A stretch of DNA of 64,000 bases from an uncultured Acetatifactor sp. GTDB lineage: Bacteria; Bacillota; Clostridia; Lachnospirales; Lachnospiraceae. Made by a program: the position numbers and the translations under genes. Of this stretch, positions 35,869-43,191 are shown in pieces (within the stretch, counting starts at the first letter, position 1; every line of letters begins with the position of its first letter). The notes under the pieces are model-generated. The model did no database searches. It was given only the letters and a program-made list of their open reading frames with translations, and was not told where the DNA came from. The DNA is taken from assembly GCA_947630715.1 (NCBI GenBank), contig CANRIP010000005.1, positions 35,050 to 99,049 on the forward strand. The letters are read 5' to 3'.

Positions 35869-37764
35869 TTCGTAAAGGGCGTCCAGCTTTTTTTGTACGG
35901 CGGCCTGTTCCCGGGCCAAGGGTTCCAGTTGATCGGGCTGCGTGGCCACGGCCGGGTCGCACATCTGCTGTTCCAGTTCCTTCAGCTTTGTTTCCAAGGA
36001 GGCGATTTCCGCCTCGCATTTTTTCAGATCGTTTTCTTTTTTCCGAATTTTGGCCTGTTCTTCCTTTTGGCTTTTCCAGTCCAGCTTGCTCTCGGACGCC
36101 GCCGGGGCGCTCTGCCCGGAGGGAACCCGTTCTTTAGAGGACGGTGCGGAGGGGCCGGATTCGGTTTGCTTTTCCAGGTAATAATCGTAATTTCCCAGGT
36201 AGCCGGTCAGGCGGTGGTTTGCCAGATCCAGAATCCTTCCCGCAGTCCGGTTGATAAAATACCGGTCATGGGAGACATACAAAACGGTGCCCTCGTATTG
36301 GTTCAGGGCGTCCTCCAGGATTTCCCTGGAAACCATGTCCAGGTGGTTGGTGGGTTCGTCCAGAATCAGGAAGTTGGCGTTCCCCAGCATCAGTTTCGCC
36401 AGGGAAACCCGGCCCCGCTCCCCGCCGCTTAAATCGTCGATTTTTTTAAACACGTCGTCTCCGGTAAAGAGAAAGGCGGCCAGTATGTTTCGGATCCGGG
36501 TGCCGGTGAGAGACGGATAATCGTCGGCAATTTCGTCAAACAGCGTTTTTTCACCGTGCAGCACATGATGTTCCTGATCATAATAGCCGATCTCCACGTT
36601 GGAGCCCAGACGAAATTCGCCCGTGTCCGGCGGAATCAGCCGGTTCAGGATTTTTAATAAGGTGGTTTTCCCGGTGCCGTTGTCGCCGATGATGGCCACA
36701 TGCTCCCCCCGTCTGATTTCAAAGCTGATATGTTCAAACAGAAGCTGGGAGCCGAAGGATTTGCCAAGATTTTCCACCCTCAGCACATCGTTCCCGCTTT
36801 GGCAGTTGGGGGTCAGGGTCAGTTTCATATCGGTGCGCGCCTGGGAGGGCTTTTCCAGCACCTGGATTTTATCCAGCCTTTTTTCCCGGCTTTCCGCCCG
36901 TTTGATGGATTTTTCCCGATTGAAGGAGCGAAGTTTTTCGATGACTTCCTCCTCATGCTTGATCTGGCGCTGCTGATTGACATAGGCGCTCCGGGCCGCG
37001 GCCCGCAACAGTTCCTTTTTGACGGCATAATCCGAGTAATTTCCGGTAAAAACAGTGGCCGCCGAACGGTCGATCTCAATCACCTTGGTCACGATTCTGT
37101 CCAGAAAATACCGGTCATGAGAGACTAGCAAAACGGCGCCCCGGTAATTTAACAGATAAGTCTCCAGCCATCGGATGGAATTCATATCCAGATGGTTGGT
37201 GGGCTCGTCCAGAATAATCAGATCCGGTTTTTGCAGCAGAAGCTTTCCCAGGGCCACCCGGGTTTTCTGACCGCCGGAGAGGGTATGAATGGGTTTGTCA
37301 AATTCTTCCTCGGAGAACCCCAGCCCCTTTAACACGCCGATCAGCTCGCTGCGGTACAGATATCCGCCGGCCGTTTCAAAAGCGTGGGTCAGATTGTCAT
37401 ATTGGCGCATCAGATCGCTTAAGGCGTCCGGATCGGCGGTCTGCATGGCGGTTTCGCAGCCGCGCAGCCGCTGTTCCAGATCCACAAGCTCCTGCTTTAC
37501 CTGAAGGAGTTCCCTGTAAATCGTGTTTGCGGTATCTACGGCCCCATCCTGGGCGAGATAACCGAAGGTTTTTCCGTGGCCGATGGTAACGGAGCCTGTG
37601 TCCGGCTGCAACTGCCCCACAATCATTCGTAAAAGAGTGGTTTTGCCGGCTCCGTTGATGCCTACCAGGGCGGCTTTTTCGGAGTCTTCGATGTGAAAGC
37701 TGACGTTTTGGAGAATCGGATCCTCCAGGAACGTTTTCGATATGTTTTGGCAGGTGAGTATCAT
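35845..37764 (-). CDS. ABC-F family ATPase (639 aa)
   Basis: Soluble twin-ATPase protein that binds the ribosomal E site; family members act as translation factors or confer antibiotic resistance by ribosome protection. Two nucleotide-binding domains: Walker A GINGAGKTTL with signature LSGGQKTRVALGKLLL, and GDNGTGKTTL with LSGGERGRVSLAKLML; both are followed by LDEPTNHLD. Between them is the charged inter-domain linker (about residues 225-310). A C-terminal coiled coil (about 560-635) resembles the YdiF type. No membrane segments. Start ATG 37764; the upstream frame is open but unsupported. Whether it is a resistance or housekeeping factor cannot be told. Confidence 0.9.
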   Translation of the reverse strand: MILTCQNISKTFLEDPILQNVSFHIEDSEKAALVGINGAGKTTLLRMIVGQLQPDTGSVTIGHGKTFGYLAQDGAVDTANTIYRELLQVKQELVDLEQRLRGCETAMQTADPDALSDLMRQYDNLTHAFETAGGYLYRSELIGVLKGLGFSEEEFDKPIHTLSGGQKTRVALGKLLLQKPDLIILDEPTNHLDMNSIRWLETYLLNYRGAVLLVSHDRYFLDRIVTKVIEIDRSAATVFTGNYSDYAVKKELLRAAARSAYVNQQRQIKHEEEVIEKLRSFNREKSIKRAESREKRLDKIQVLEKPSQARTDMKLTLTPNCQSGNDVLRVENLGKSFGSQLLFEHISFEIRRGEHVAIIGDNGTGKTTLLKILNRLIPPDTGEFRLGSNVEIGYYDQEHHVLHGEKTLFDEIADDYPSLTGTRIRNILAAFLFTGDDVFKKIDDLSGGERGRVSLAKLMLGNANFLILDEPTNHLDMVSREILEDALNQYEGTVLYVSHDRYFINRTAGRILDLANHRLTGYLGNYDYYLEKQTESGPSAPSSKERVPSGQSAPAASESKLDWKSQKEEQAKIRKKENDLKKCEAEIASLETKLKELEQQMCDPAVATQPDQLEPLAREQAAVQKKLDALYETWEGMAL

Positions 37765-37825
37765 GTTTTTATCCCCTGATCCCGTTGTCTTCCTGTTTTT
37801 TGCATCCTCAAATTTCGCTCTCCCT

Positions 37826-37854
37826 ATTTTACTGGGAATTTCCGCCGGTGTCAA
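37826..37854 (-). promoter_or_regulatory. Promoter of the ABC-F gene
   Basis: Minus strand TTGACA (37854-37849), 17-bp spacer, TAAAAT (37831-37826). The transcript would begin near 37819, leaving a ~55-nt leader that contains a 14-codon ORF (37805-37761) whose stop overlaps the ABC-F start. Confidence 0.75.
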
Positions 37855-37862
37855 TTCCCTTG

Positions 37863-38005
37863 TCAAGCTTTCCCGGGGTTTTGGGGCTAAGTTCCCCGGG
37901 GTTTGGGGTTAAGCTTTCCCGGTGTTTGGGGGCTAAGTTTCCCGAGGCTTTGGTATTAAGCTTTTCCGGGGCTTTTGGGGTTAAGTTCCTCCCGGCTTTT
38001 GGATT
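37863..38005. repeat. Intergenic tandem array, period 22-25 nt, six units
   Basis: Units like TTAAGCTTTCCCGGGGTTTTGGGG start at about 37863, 37887, 37909, 37933, 37956 and 37981. They fill the space between the divergent ABC-F and MFS-leader promoters. Sequence is unrelated to the other two arrays. The 37765-38225 gap otherwise contains only promoters and the leader ORF. Confidence 0.8.
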
Positions 38006-38012
38006 TTTTGTC

Positions 38013-38041
38013 TTGATCGGCGGGGGAAATCGGACGATATA
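38013..38041 (+). promoter_or_regulatory. Possible promoter of the MFS leader transcript
   Basis: TTGATC (38013-38018), 17-bp spacer, GATATA (38036-38041). TATACA at 38038 would be an alternative -10 with a 19-bp spacer. Weak match. Confidence 0.4.
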
Positions 38042-38084
38042 CATCATAGGATCGATTGCGCCCTTTGGCGGATGGGAGGAAAAG

Positions 38085-38123
38085 ATGTTATTAATGATTG
38101 CAGATGCTCCATGCAGAGTTTGA
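38085..38123 (+). CDS. Leader peptide MLLMIADAPCRV upstream of the MFS exporter
   Basis: Twelve-codon ORF with its own strong ribosome site GGGAGG (38074-38079), 5 nt before the ATG. It ends inside the leader hairpins that face the exporter's ribosome site. Short ORFs in this position let a drug-stalled ribosome remodel the mRNA in erm-, cat- and some efflux-gene leaders. The peptide itself matches no leader I know, so the stalling signal, if any, is unidentified. Confidence 0.6.
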   Translation: MLLMIADAPCRV

Positions 38124-38222
38124 GGATCCTGTATGGAGCGGTGAGGGGGTTTTACAGACCCATATCCTCAGACTTTGCGATTTTGGCGTATGAATGATCA
38201 AAAAACTCAAAGGAGCAAAGTC
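38106..38222 (+). promoter_or_regulatory. Putative translation attenuator of the MFS exporter
   Basis: Four pairing segments. Segment 1 GCTCCAT (38106-38112) pairs with ATGGAGC (38133-38139), trapping segment 2 in its loop. Segment 2 (38113-38127, GCAGAGTTTGAGGAT) can pair over 15 positions with segment 3 (38164-38178). Segment 3's GACTTTGC (38171-38178) is also perfectly complementary to GCAAAGTC (38215-38222), which abuts the MFS Shine-Dalgarno AAAGGAG and spacer. A ribosome stalled early in the leader ORF would open segment 1, allow 2:3 and free the ribosome site. Confidence 0.6.
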
Positions 38223-38225
38223 AAT

Positions 38226-39533
38226 ATGAAACATAAATGTTACAGGGAACTGACTCCCTTTTTTCTTCTGTGGCTGACCCAGTCGCTGTCACAGCTTGGC
38301 AGCGCCATGACTGCTTTCGCGCTGACGCTGTGGCTGTATGAAAAGACCGGATCGGCGCTGGATACGGCGCTTTTGTCCATCTGTTCCTACACGCCCTATG
38401 TGCTGATGAGTATTTTTGCGGGCGCGTTATCCGACCGGTGGGACAAAAAGAGGACGATGCTGGTCTGCGACGCGGCAGCCGCCTGTTGTTCGGCGGCGGT
38501 TTTGCTGCTGCTTGCGGGCAATATGCTGTCGCCGGTATTTCTGTACCTGTTAAACGCGGTGAGCGGCCTGATGAATACGGTTCAGCAGCCTGCCGGTGAG
38601 GTGGCGATGACGCTGTTAATCCCCAAGGAGCAGTATCAGAGAACCAGCGGGCTGCGGTCCTTTTCCGGCTCTCTTGTCACGATTTTACATCCTGTCCTGG
38701 CCACAGCTCTCTACGGGGCCGTGGGGATGTACGGGGTCATCGGCGTGGATCTTGCCACCTTTGCCGTGGCTTTTATCACCCTGGCCTTCCGGGTGCAGAT
38801 TCCGCCTGTGCCGGCCCGCGGCGAAAGAGACGGGAACAAAGGGGTTTTATCGGACGCAAAGGAGGGGCTTGCGTATCTTCGCCACAATGGGCTGATCCTT
38901 TGGCTGATCCTGTTTCTCGCAGGGGTCAATTTTGTGGCGTCCGCATTTGACGCGGCGCTTCCGGCCTATGTGCTCTCCCGTGAAAACGGCGGAAAGGCGG
39001 CGCTGGGACTGGTTACTTCCTGTGCCGGGATAGCGGCGCTGGCGGGCAGTCTGGCGGTGACTGTCCTTCCTGCGCCCAAAAACCGCGTCCGGGTCATTGT
39101 GTTTACCATGCTGTTTTCTCTGGGAACGGAGAACTTTCTGCTGGCGTTTGCCAGGACGCCTCTTTTGTGGTGCCTGGCCCAAATCCTGGGCTGGTCCGTG
39201 GTTCCCGTGATGAACGCCAATCTGGACGTGATTCTGCGGGAGACGATTCCGCCCGCTATGCAGGGGCGGGTCTATTCCTGCAGGAACACGCTGCAGTTCT
39301 TTACCATTCCCCTGGGTACTTTTGCAGGAGGGTTTCTGGTGGATCAGGTGTGCGAGCCATGGATGGCCCAGGCGGACCCGGAGGGAATGATGACGGCGCT
39401 CTTTGGAGCCGGAAAGGGTTCCGGAGCCGCCCTTGTCATGCTGATTTTGGGGTGCATGGGCGTTGCGGTCTGTGTAATCTTTGGAAACATCCTGAAACAA
39501 TATGAGCGTTCCGACCAAAGAGAAAAGCTCTGA
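38226..39533 (+). CDS. MFS transporter, drug-efflux type (435 aa)
   Basis: Twelve-helix major facilitator of the group that includes macrolide Mef-type and enterobactin-exporter-like proteins. The N-terminal half reads FFLLWLTQSLSQLGSAMTAFALTLWLYEKTGS. The loop 2-3 motif is GALSDRWDKKRTMLVCD, matching the MFS motif A. A central cytoplasmic loop (RGERDGNKGVLSDAKEGLAYL, about residues 198-218) separates the halves, and FTIPLGTFAGGFLVDQV lies in the second half. Export by proton antiport is expected; the substrate is unknown. ATG 38226 has AAAGGAG (38209-38215) upstream; an ATG at 38190 lacks one. The leader attenuator suggests induction by a translation inhibitor. Confidence 0.85.
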   Translation: MKHKCYRELTPFFLLWLTQSLSQLGSAMTAFALTLWLYEKTGSALDTALLSICSYTPYVLMSIFAGALSDRWDKKRTMLVCDAAAACCSAAVLLLLAGNMLSPVFLYLLNAVSGLMNTVQQPAGEVAMTLLIPKEQYQRTSGLRSFSGSLVTILHPVLATALYGAVGMYGVIGVDLATFAVAFITLAFRVQIPPVPARGERDGNKGVLSDAKEGLAYLRHNGLILWLILFLAGVNFVASAFDAALPAYVLSRENGGKAALGLVTSCAGIAALAGSLAVTVLPAPKNRVRVIVFTMLFSLGTENFLLAFARTPLLWCLAQILGWSVVPVMNANLDVILRETIPPAMQGRVYSCRNTLQFFTIPLGTFAGGFLVDQVCEPWMAQADPEGMMTALFGAGKGSGAALVMLILGCMGVAVCVIFGNILKQYERSDQREKL

Positions 39534-39589
39534 CCGGATAGGAACGTTCCGACCAAAGAGAAAAGCTCTGACCGGATAGGAGCGTTCCG
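39504..39589 (+). repeat. 38-nt direct repeat across the 3' end of the MFS gene
   Basis: GAGCGTTCCGACCAAAGAGA...CTCTGACCGGATAGG (39504-39542) is repeated almost exactly at 39543-39580, with a partial third copy AGCGTTCCG to 39589. The first copy encodes the protein's last residues and TGA stop, so the repeat looks like a tandem duplication of the gene end. Confidence 0.85.
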
Positions 39590-39593
39590 TTCA

Positions 39594-39622
39594 TTGACAA
39601 GAATTTAACAGTTTGTTACACT
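39594..39622 (+). promoter_or_regulatory. Promoter of rex
   Basis: TTGACA (39594-39599), 17-bp spacer, TACACT (39617-39622). A 10-bp hairpin CGGCCGCTGA/TCAGCGGCCG (about 39648-39682) follows in the leader just before the GGAGG ribosome site. Confidence 0.6.
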
Positions 39623-39696
39623 GAACATAACAGAATGAAAAAGCGCGGCCGCTGAAGGGGATTTTTTCCGTCAGCGGCCGGCCTGGAGGTGCCGTC

Positions 39697-40374
39697 TTGG
39701 AAGAAAAGGAGATTTCACCGGCTGTGATTGGCAGGCTGCCCAGATATTTCCGTTATCTGGGGGAACTTAAGGATGAGGGGATAGAGAGGATTTCATCGCA
39801 GGATCTCAGCGAGCTGATGCAGGCGACTGCCTCTCAGATTCGTCAGGATTTCAACAATTTCGGCGGTTTCGGACAGCAGGGCTACGGTTACAATGTGGAA
39901 TATCTTTACGATGAAATCGGAAAGATCCTGGGGCTGGACAGACAGCACCGGTTTATCATCATCGGAGCCGGCAATCTGGGGAGAGCCCTTGGCAATTATA
40001 TGAATTTTGAACGCAGGGGCTTTCTGTTCAGGGGAATGTTCGATCAAAACCCGGAGCTGATCGGCAGCCAGGTGAGGGGTGTCAAGGTCATGCCGATGGA
40101 GGAACTGGAAACCTTTATCCGGGAAAACCACATCGATATCGCCGTGCTGACCATCCCCAAGGCCAGTGCTCTGAACGTGGCGAAACGTCTGGTGGGGACG
40201 GACATCCGCGCAATCTGGAATTTCGCCCATGTGGATCTGGATCTGCCGGAGAGAATTCAGGTTGAGAACGTACATCTGTCGGACAGCCTGATGAAACTTT
40301 CATACAGCATCAACCGTTATGAACAGGAGCAGGAAAAGACCGCAAAGAAGCGGCAGACAGGAGTGGAATCATGA
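39697..40374 (+). CDS. rex: Redox-sensing transcriptional repressor Rex (225 aa)
   Basis: Dimeric repressor that senses the NADH/NAD+ ratio and controls fermentation genes. N-terminal winged helix (residues ~5-75): IGRLPRYFRYLGEL, RISSQDLSELMQATASQIRQDFNNFGGFGQQGYGYNVEYL. The Rossmann NAD-binding domain (from ~85) has IIIGAGNLGRALGNY, followed by GMFDQNPELIG and the C-terminal swapped helix with SYSINRYEQEQ. The start is TTG at 39697, with GGAGG about 10 nt upstream. The stop overlaps the next ORF (ATGA), so the downstream coiled-coil protein is translationally coupled. Confidence 0.95.
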   Translation: MEEKEISPAVIGRLPRYFRYLGELKDEGIERISSQDLSELMQATASQIRQDFNNFGGFGQQGYGYNVEYLYDEIGKILGLDRQHRFIIIGAGNLGRALGNYMNFERRGFLFRGMFDQNPELIGSQVRGVKVMPMEELETFIRENHIDIAVLTIPKASALNVAKRLVGTDIRAIWNFAHVDLDLPERIQVENVHLSDSLMKLSYSINRYEQEQEKTAKKRQTGVES

Positions 40375-41057
40375 AAAACAAGTCGGGTAATTCCAGGCAG
40401 GAGGCGTTCCGCCGGGCGCTGGAGGGAAAAAACGTGCCGATTCTCACGCTGGACAATAAATGGTATCGGCTTCTGGACGATTCCACAAGGTCCGCCGTGA
40501 AGGGGATGGAAAAGCAACTGAACGATCTGTTAAAACGGCAGGGAAAGCTGAACACGGAGCTGGGCGAGATCCGCAAGCTGAAAAAGAAACTGATGAGCGA
40601 GATCGTTCCCATGGTGGACGAGGCGGATCAGGCCGGCGGGAACAAGGCGCTGGAAAAAAAGATCGATCAGAATAAAAGGCTGGTGGAGGAATGCAACCGA
40701 AAAATGGACAGCCACAGGGAGGAACTGAAGGAGCTGCCGGCGGAGATTGAGCGGCTGAATTTTCAGTTGATGCTCATGACGATGGACTGCTGTTATGACA
40801 CCATGAAGGAAAACGATGATGAAATCCGCAAAACCGACGAATGGGTGAAGGCGGTTCGGATCGAACTGAAAAAACGTCTGGTGCGGAAACAGGAGATGGA
40901 GCAGAAGAACCGTGAAATCTACGCCTACATGCACGACGTGTTCGGCGCGGACGTGGTGAATGTGTTTGACATGCAGTATGACCCGAGAAAGGAGCGCTCC
41001 CGCGGGACAGCGGATGGGGGCGCGGCGGGGGAGCCAAAGCCTGAGGGCGGCCTGTAA
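40371..41057 (+). CDS. Coiled-coil protein of unknown function, coupled to rex (228 aa)
   Basis: No family recognised. Residues ~1-40 (RQEAFRRALEGKNVPILTLDNKWYRLLD) form a compact start. Residues ~42-180 are strongly heptad-like and rich in Lys/Glu/Leu (MEKQLNDLLKRQGKLNTELGEIRKLKKKL; KKIDQNKRLVEECNRKMDSHREELKELPAEIERLN), predicted as a long antiparallel coiled coil. The tail is Gly/Pro-rich. No membrane segment. The ATG overlaps the rex stop by 4 bp. Its place between Rex and the NAD(P)HX-repair gene suggests a redox or envelope-related job, but no function can be assigned. Confidence 0.7.
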   Translation: MKNKSGNSRQEAFRRALEGKNVPILTLDNKWYRLLDDSTRSAVKGMEKQLNDLLKRQGKLNTELGEIRKLKKKLMSEIVPMVDEADQAGGNKALEKKIDQNKRLVEECNRKMDSHREELKELPAEIERLNFQLMLMTMDCCYDTMKENDDEIRKTDEWVKAVRIELKKRLVRKQEMEQKNREIYAYMHDVFGADVVNVFDMQYDPRKERSRGTADGGAAGEPKPEGGL

Positions 41058-41130
41058 GGGATCACGGCAACAGGGGACAGCTTACGGCCCGGACCGGGGC
41101 CGGAGACGGAACAAGAAAGGAATGCGGGAC

Positions 41131-42648
41131 ATGCAGTATCTGGTGACGGCGGAGGAAATGAGACGATATGACGGCAATACCACGGAACGGATCGGCATTC
41201 CCGCCATAGTTTTGATGGAGCGCGCCGCCCTGGCGGCGTGGGAGGCAGTATCGGAATACTGCCGCGGCAGAGAGGCGGAGAAAAAAACCGCGCTGGTGAT
41301 GGCGGGGATGGGAAATAACGGAGCGGACGGTCTGGCGCTTGCCAGGCTCCTGGCGGAAAAGGGCTTTGGGGCGGAGGTCTGGTGCGTGGAGGACAGCGGG
41401 AAGGCGTCCGATCTGTGGGACACCCAGCGTCGGATTCTGGAAAACTGGCCTGTGGAATTCGTCACGAAACCCTCCCGGGGGGAATATACTGTTGTAATAG
41501 ACGCGTTGTTTGGCGTCGGGCTTTCCAGAGAAATCGAGGGAAAAGCGAGGGAGGCGGTTGCGCGTTTTAACGCCGTCCGGGGATATAAGATCGCTCTGGA
41601 TCTTCCCAGCGGGATCGATTCCGACACCGGAATCGTCCGAAACTGCGCGGTTAGAGTGGATGAAACCGTCACCTTTGGCTTTTGCAAGCGGGGACTGCGT
41701 TTTTTCCCGGGCCGTGAGTATGCGGGAAAAATCAAAGTGGCGGATATAGGCGTTTCCCCGGCGGGCTTTTTTGACGTGCCTCCGGAAATGATCTTGTGCG
41801 ACGAAACGGAGAGGGAGCTTTTGCCGAGACGGGCAAAGGACGGAAACAAGGGCACCTTCGGGAAGGTATTGCTGGCGGCGGGCAGCCGGAACATGGCGGG
41901 AGCGGCGGCCCTTGCCGCAAGGGCCTGTTACCGCGTGGGCGCAGGGATGGTGAAGGTGATTACGCCGGAAGAAAACCGGCAGATCCTTCAGACCGCGGTG
42001 CCGGAGGCGCTGCTGGGGCAGCCGGAGGATCTGAAGGAGGGGATGGAATGGGCGGACGTTATCGCCCTGGGCCCCGGCATCGGAGCAAGCGATGAGGCGG
42101 CCCGGTGCCTGGAGATGGCGGTACAGGACAGCGGGAAACCGATCCTGCTGGACGCCGACGGCCTGAATCTGCTTGCCGGCCATATGCGGCTGCAGAATGC
42201 GCTGGCAAAGCAGGGCGGACAGGGCAGACGGATTGTTCTCACCCCTCATATGGGGGAGTTGTCGCGGCTCACCGGGGTTAGCATCGAAGATTTGAAGAAA
42301 AATCCCGTCTCGTACGGCGAGGAGCTTTCCCGGAGGTTTCACGCCGCAGCGGTGATCAAGGACGCGGTGACAGTGGTATGCGCCGAGGAATGTCCGGCCT
42401 GTCTGTGCGAGGGCGGAAACAGCGGGATGGCCACAGCGGGCACGGGGGATGTGCTGGCGGGGGCCATCGCGGGGCTAATGGCTCAGGGGCTGATGCCTTA
42501 TCAGGCCTCCATAGCCGGGGTGAGGCTCCATGAACTGGCGGGCAGACGGGCCGCCGCGCAATGGGGGGAGCATGCCTGTATGGCTTCGGATGTGGCTTTG
42601 ATGCTGGGTGTTTCGGAAACCGCAGACCGGTTTTTTGCAAATCGTTGA
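41131..42648 (+). CDS. nnr: Bifunctional NAD(P)HX epimerase/dehydratase (505 aa)
   Basis: Repairs hydrated NAD(P)H. The N-terminal epimerase domain (YjeF_N, about residues 1-215) contains [25 protein letters not shown] and [16 protein letters not shown]. The C-terminal ADP/ATP-dependent dehydratase domain (about 235-500, ribokinase-like) contains [46 protein letters not shown] and the terminal [23 protein letters not shown] 41131 lies 9 nt after AGAAAGGA; ATG 41122 is too close to that site. Like rex two genes upstream, it is concerned with NAD(H). Single-letter synonyms nnrD/nnrE are used when the halves are separate. Confidence 0.92.
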   Translation: MQYLVTAEEMRRYDGNTTERIGIPAIVLMERAALAAWEAVSEYCRGREAEKKTALVMAGMGNNGADGLALARLLAEKGFGAEVWCVEDSGKASDLWDTQRRILENWPVEFVTKPSRGEYTVVIDALFGVGLSREIEGKAREAVARFNAVRGYKIALDLPSGIDSDTGIVRNCAVRVDETVTFGFCKRGLRFFPGREYAGKIKVADIGVSPAGFFDVPPEMILCDETERELLPRRAKDGNKGTFGKVLLAAGSRNMAGAAALAARACYRVGAGMVKVITPEENRQILQTAVPEALLGQPEDLKEGMEWADVIALGPGIGASDEAARCLEMAVQDSGKPILLDADGLNLLAGHMRLQNALAKQGGQGRRIVLTPHMGELSRLTGVSIEDLKKNPVSYGEELSRRFHAAAVIKDAVTVVCAEECPACLCEGGNSGMATAGTGDVLAGAIAGLMAQGLMPYQASIAGVRLHELAGRRAAAQWGEHACMASDVALMLGVSETADRFFANR

Positions 42649-42734
42649 TTAATCTCTCCGCCGCCGGCAATACTTTTCCTCAGAGAAAAATGGATCAGGC
42701 TCCGCCCGGGTGCGGCAGCGGAAAAGAGGAAGAA

Positions 42735-43076
42735 ATGAGACGAGGAGACGTATATTACGCGGATTTGCGGCCGGTGATTGGTTCGGAACAGGGAGGGATC
42801 AGGCCTGTGCTGATTATTCAGAACGATGTGGGAAACCGGCACAGCCCCACGGTGATCTGCGCGGCTATCACATCCAAGATGAACAAGGCGAAACTGCCTA
42901 CCCATATTGAACTGAATTCGGCGCTGTACGATATGGATAAGGATTCGGTGGTTCTGTTGGAGCAACTGCGGACGATTGATAAAAAGCGGCTGAAGGATAA
43001 GGTGTGCCATCTGGACGGGGAAATCATGCAGAAGGTGAACAGGGCGCTGATGATCAGTCTGGAACTGCCTACATAA
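42735..43076 (+). CDS. MazF/PemK-family endoribonuclease toxin (113 aa)
   Basis: Small ribosome-independent mRNA interferase fold, close to B. subtilis EndoA/NdoA in pattern: [34 protein letters not shown], with the conserved RGDVY...D and the GSEQGG-RPV core, then [21 protein letters not shown] with the catalytic-region Thr-Ser, and [15 protein letters not shown]. Full length. No antitoxin-like ORF with a ribbon-helix-helix or AbrB fold is adjacent; the gene upstream is the nnr repair enzyme. In many Bacillota this toxin follows alr and ndoAI, which are missing here. Start ATG 42735 after GAGGAAGAA. Confidence 0.88.
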   Translation: MRRGDVYYADLRPVIGSEQGGIRPVLIIQNDVGNRHSPTVICAAITSKMNKAKLPTHIELNSALYDMDKDSVVLLEQLRTIDKKRLKDKVCHLDGEIMQKVNRALMISLELPT

Positions 43077-43104
43077 GAGGCGGCGTAAACGGCGCAGGCG
43101 GTTC

Positions 43105-43133
43105 TTGACGAATACAGCCTGAAATGGTATATT
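43105..43133 (+). promoter_or_regulatory. Promoter of the CNNM/CorC-family gene
   Basis: TTGACG (43105-43110), 17-bp spacer, TATATT (43128-43133). The predicted start near 43140 means an ATG at 43141 would be leaderless, supporting the ATG at 43192. Confidence 0.65.
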
Positions 43134-43191
43134 AAGGATAATGTTCCGTAAAATCGGAGCAAACCTGACTTGGGAGGAAATTTGTTTTACT

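Noticed and set aside
39600..39635. Rex operator in front of rex (autoregulation)
   Set aside because: TTAACA and TGTTA half-sites occur, but their order and spacing do not fit the clostridial TTGTTAA-N4-TTAACAA palindrome; too weak to call without a motif scan.
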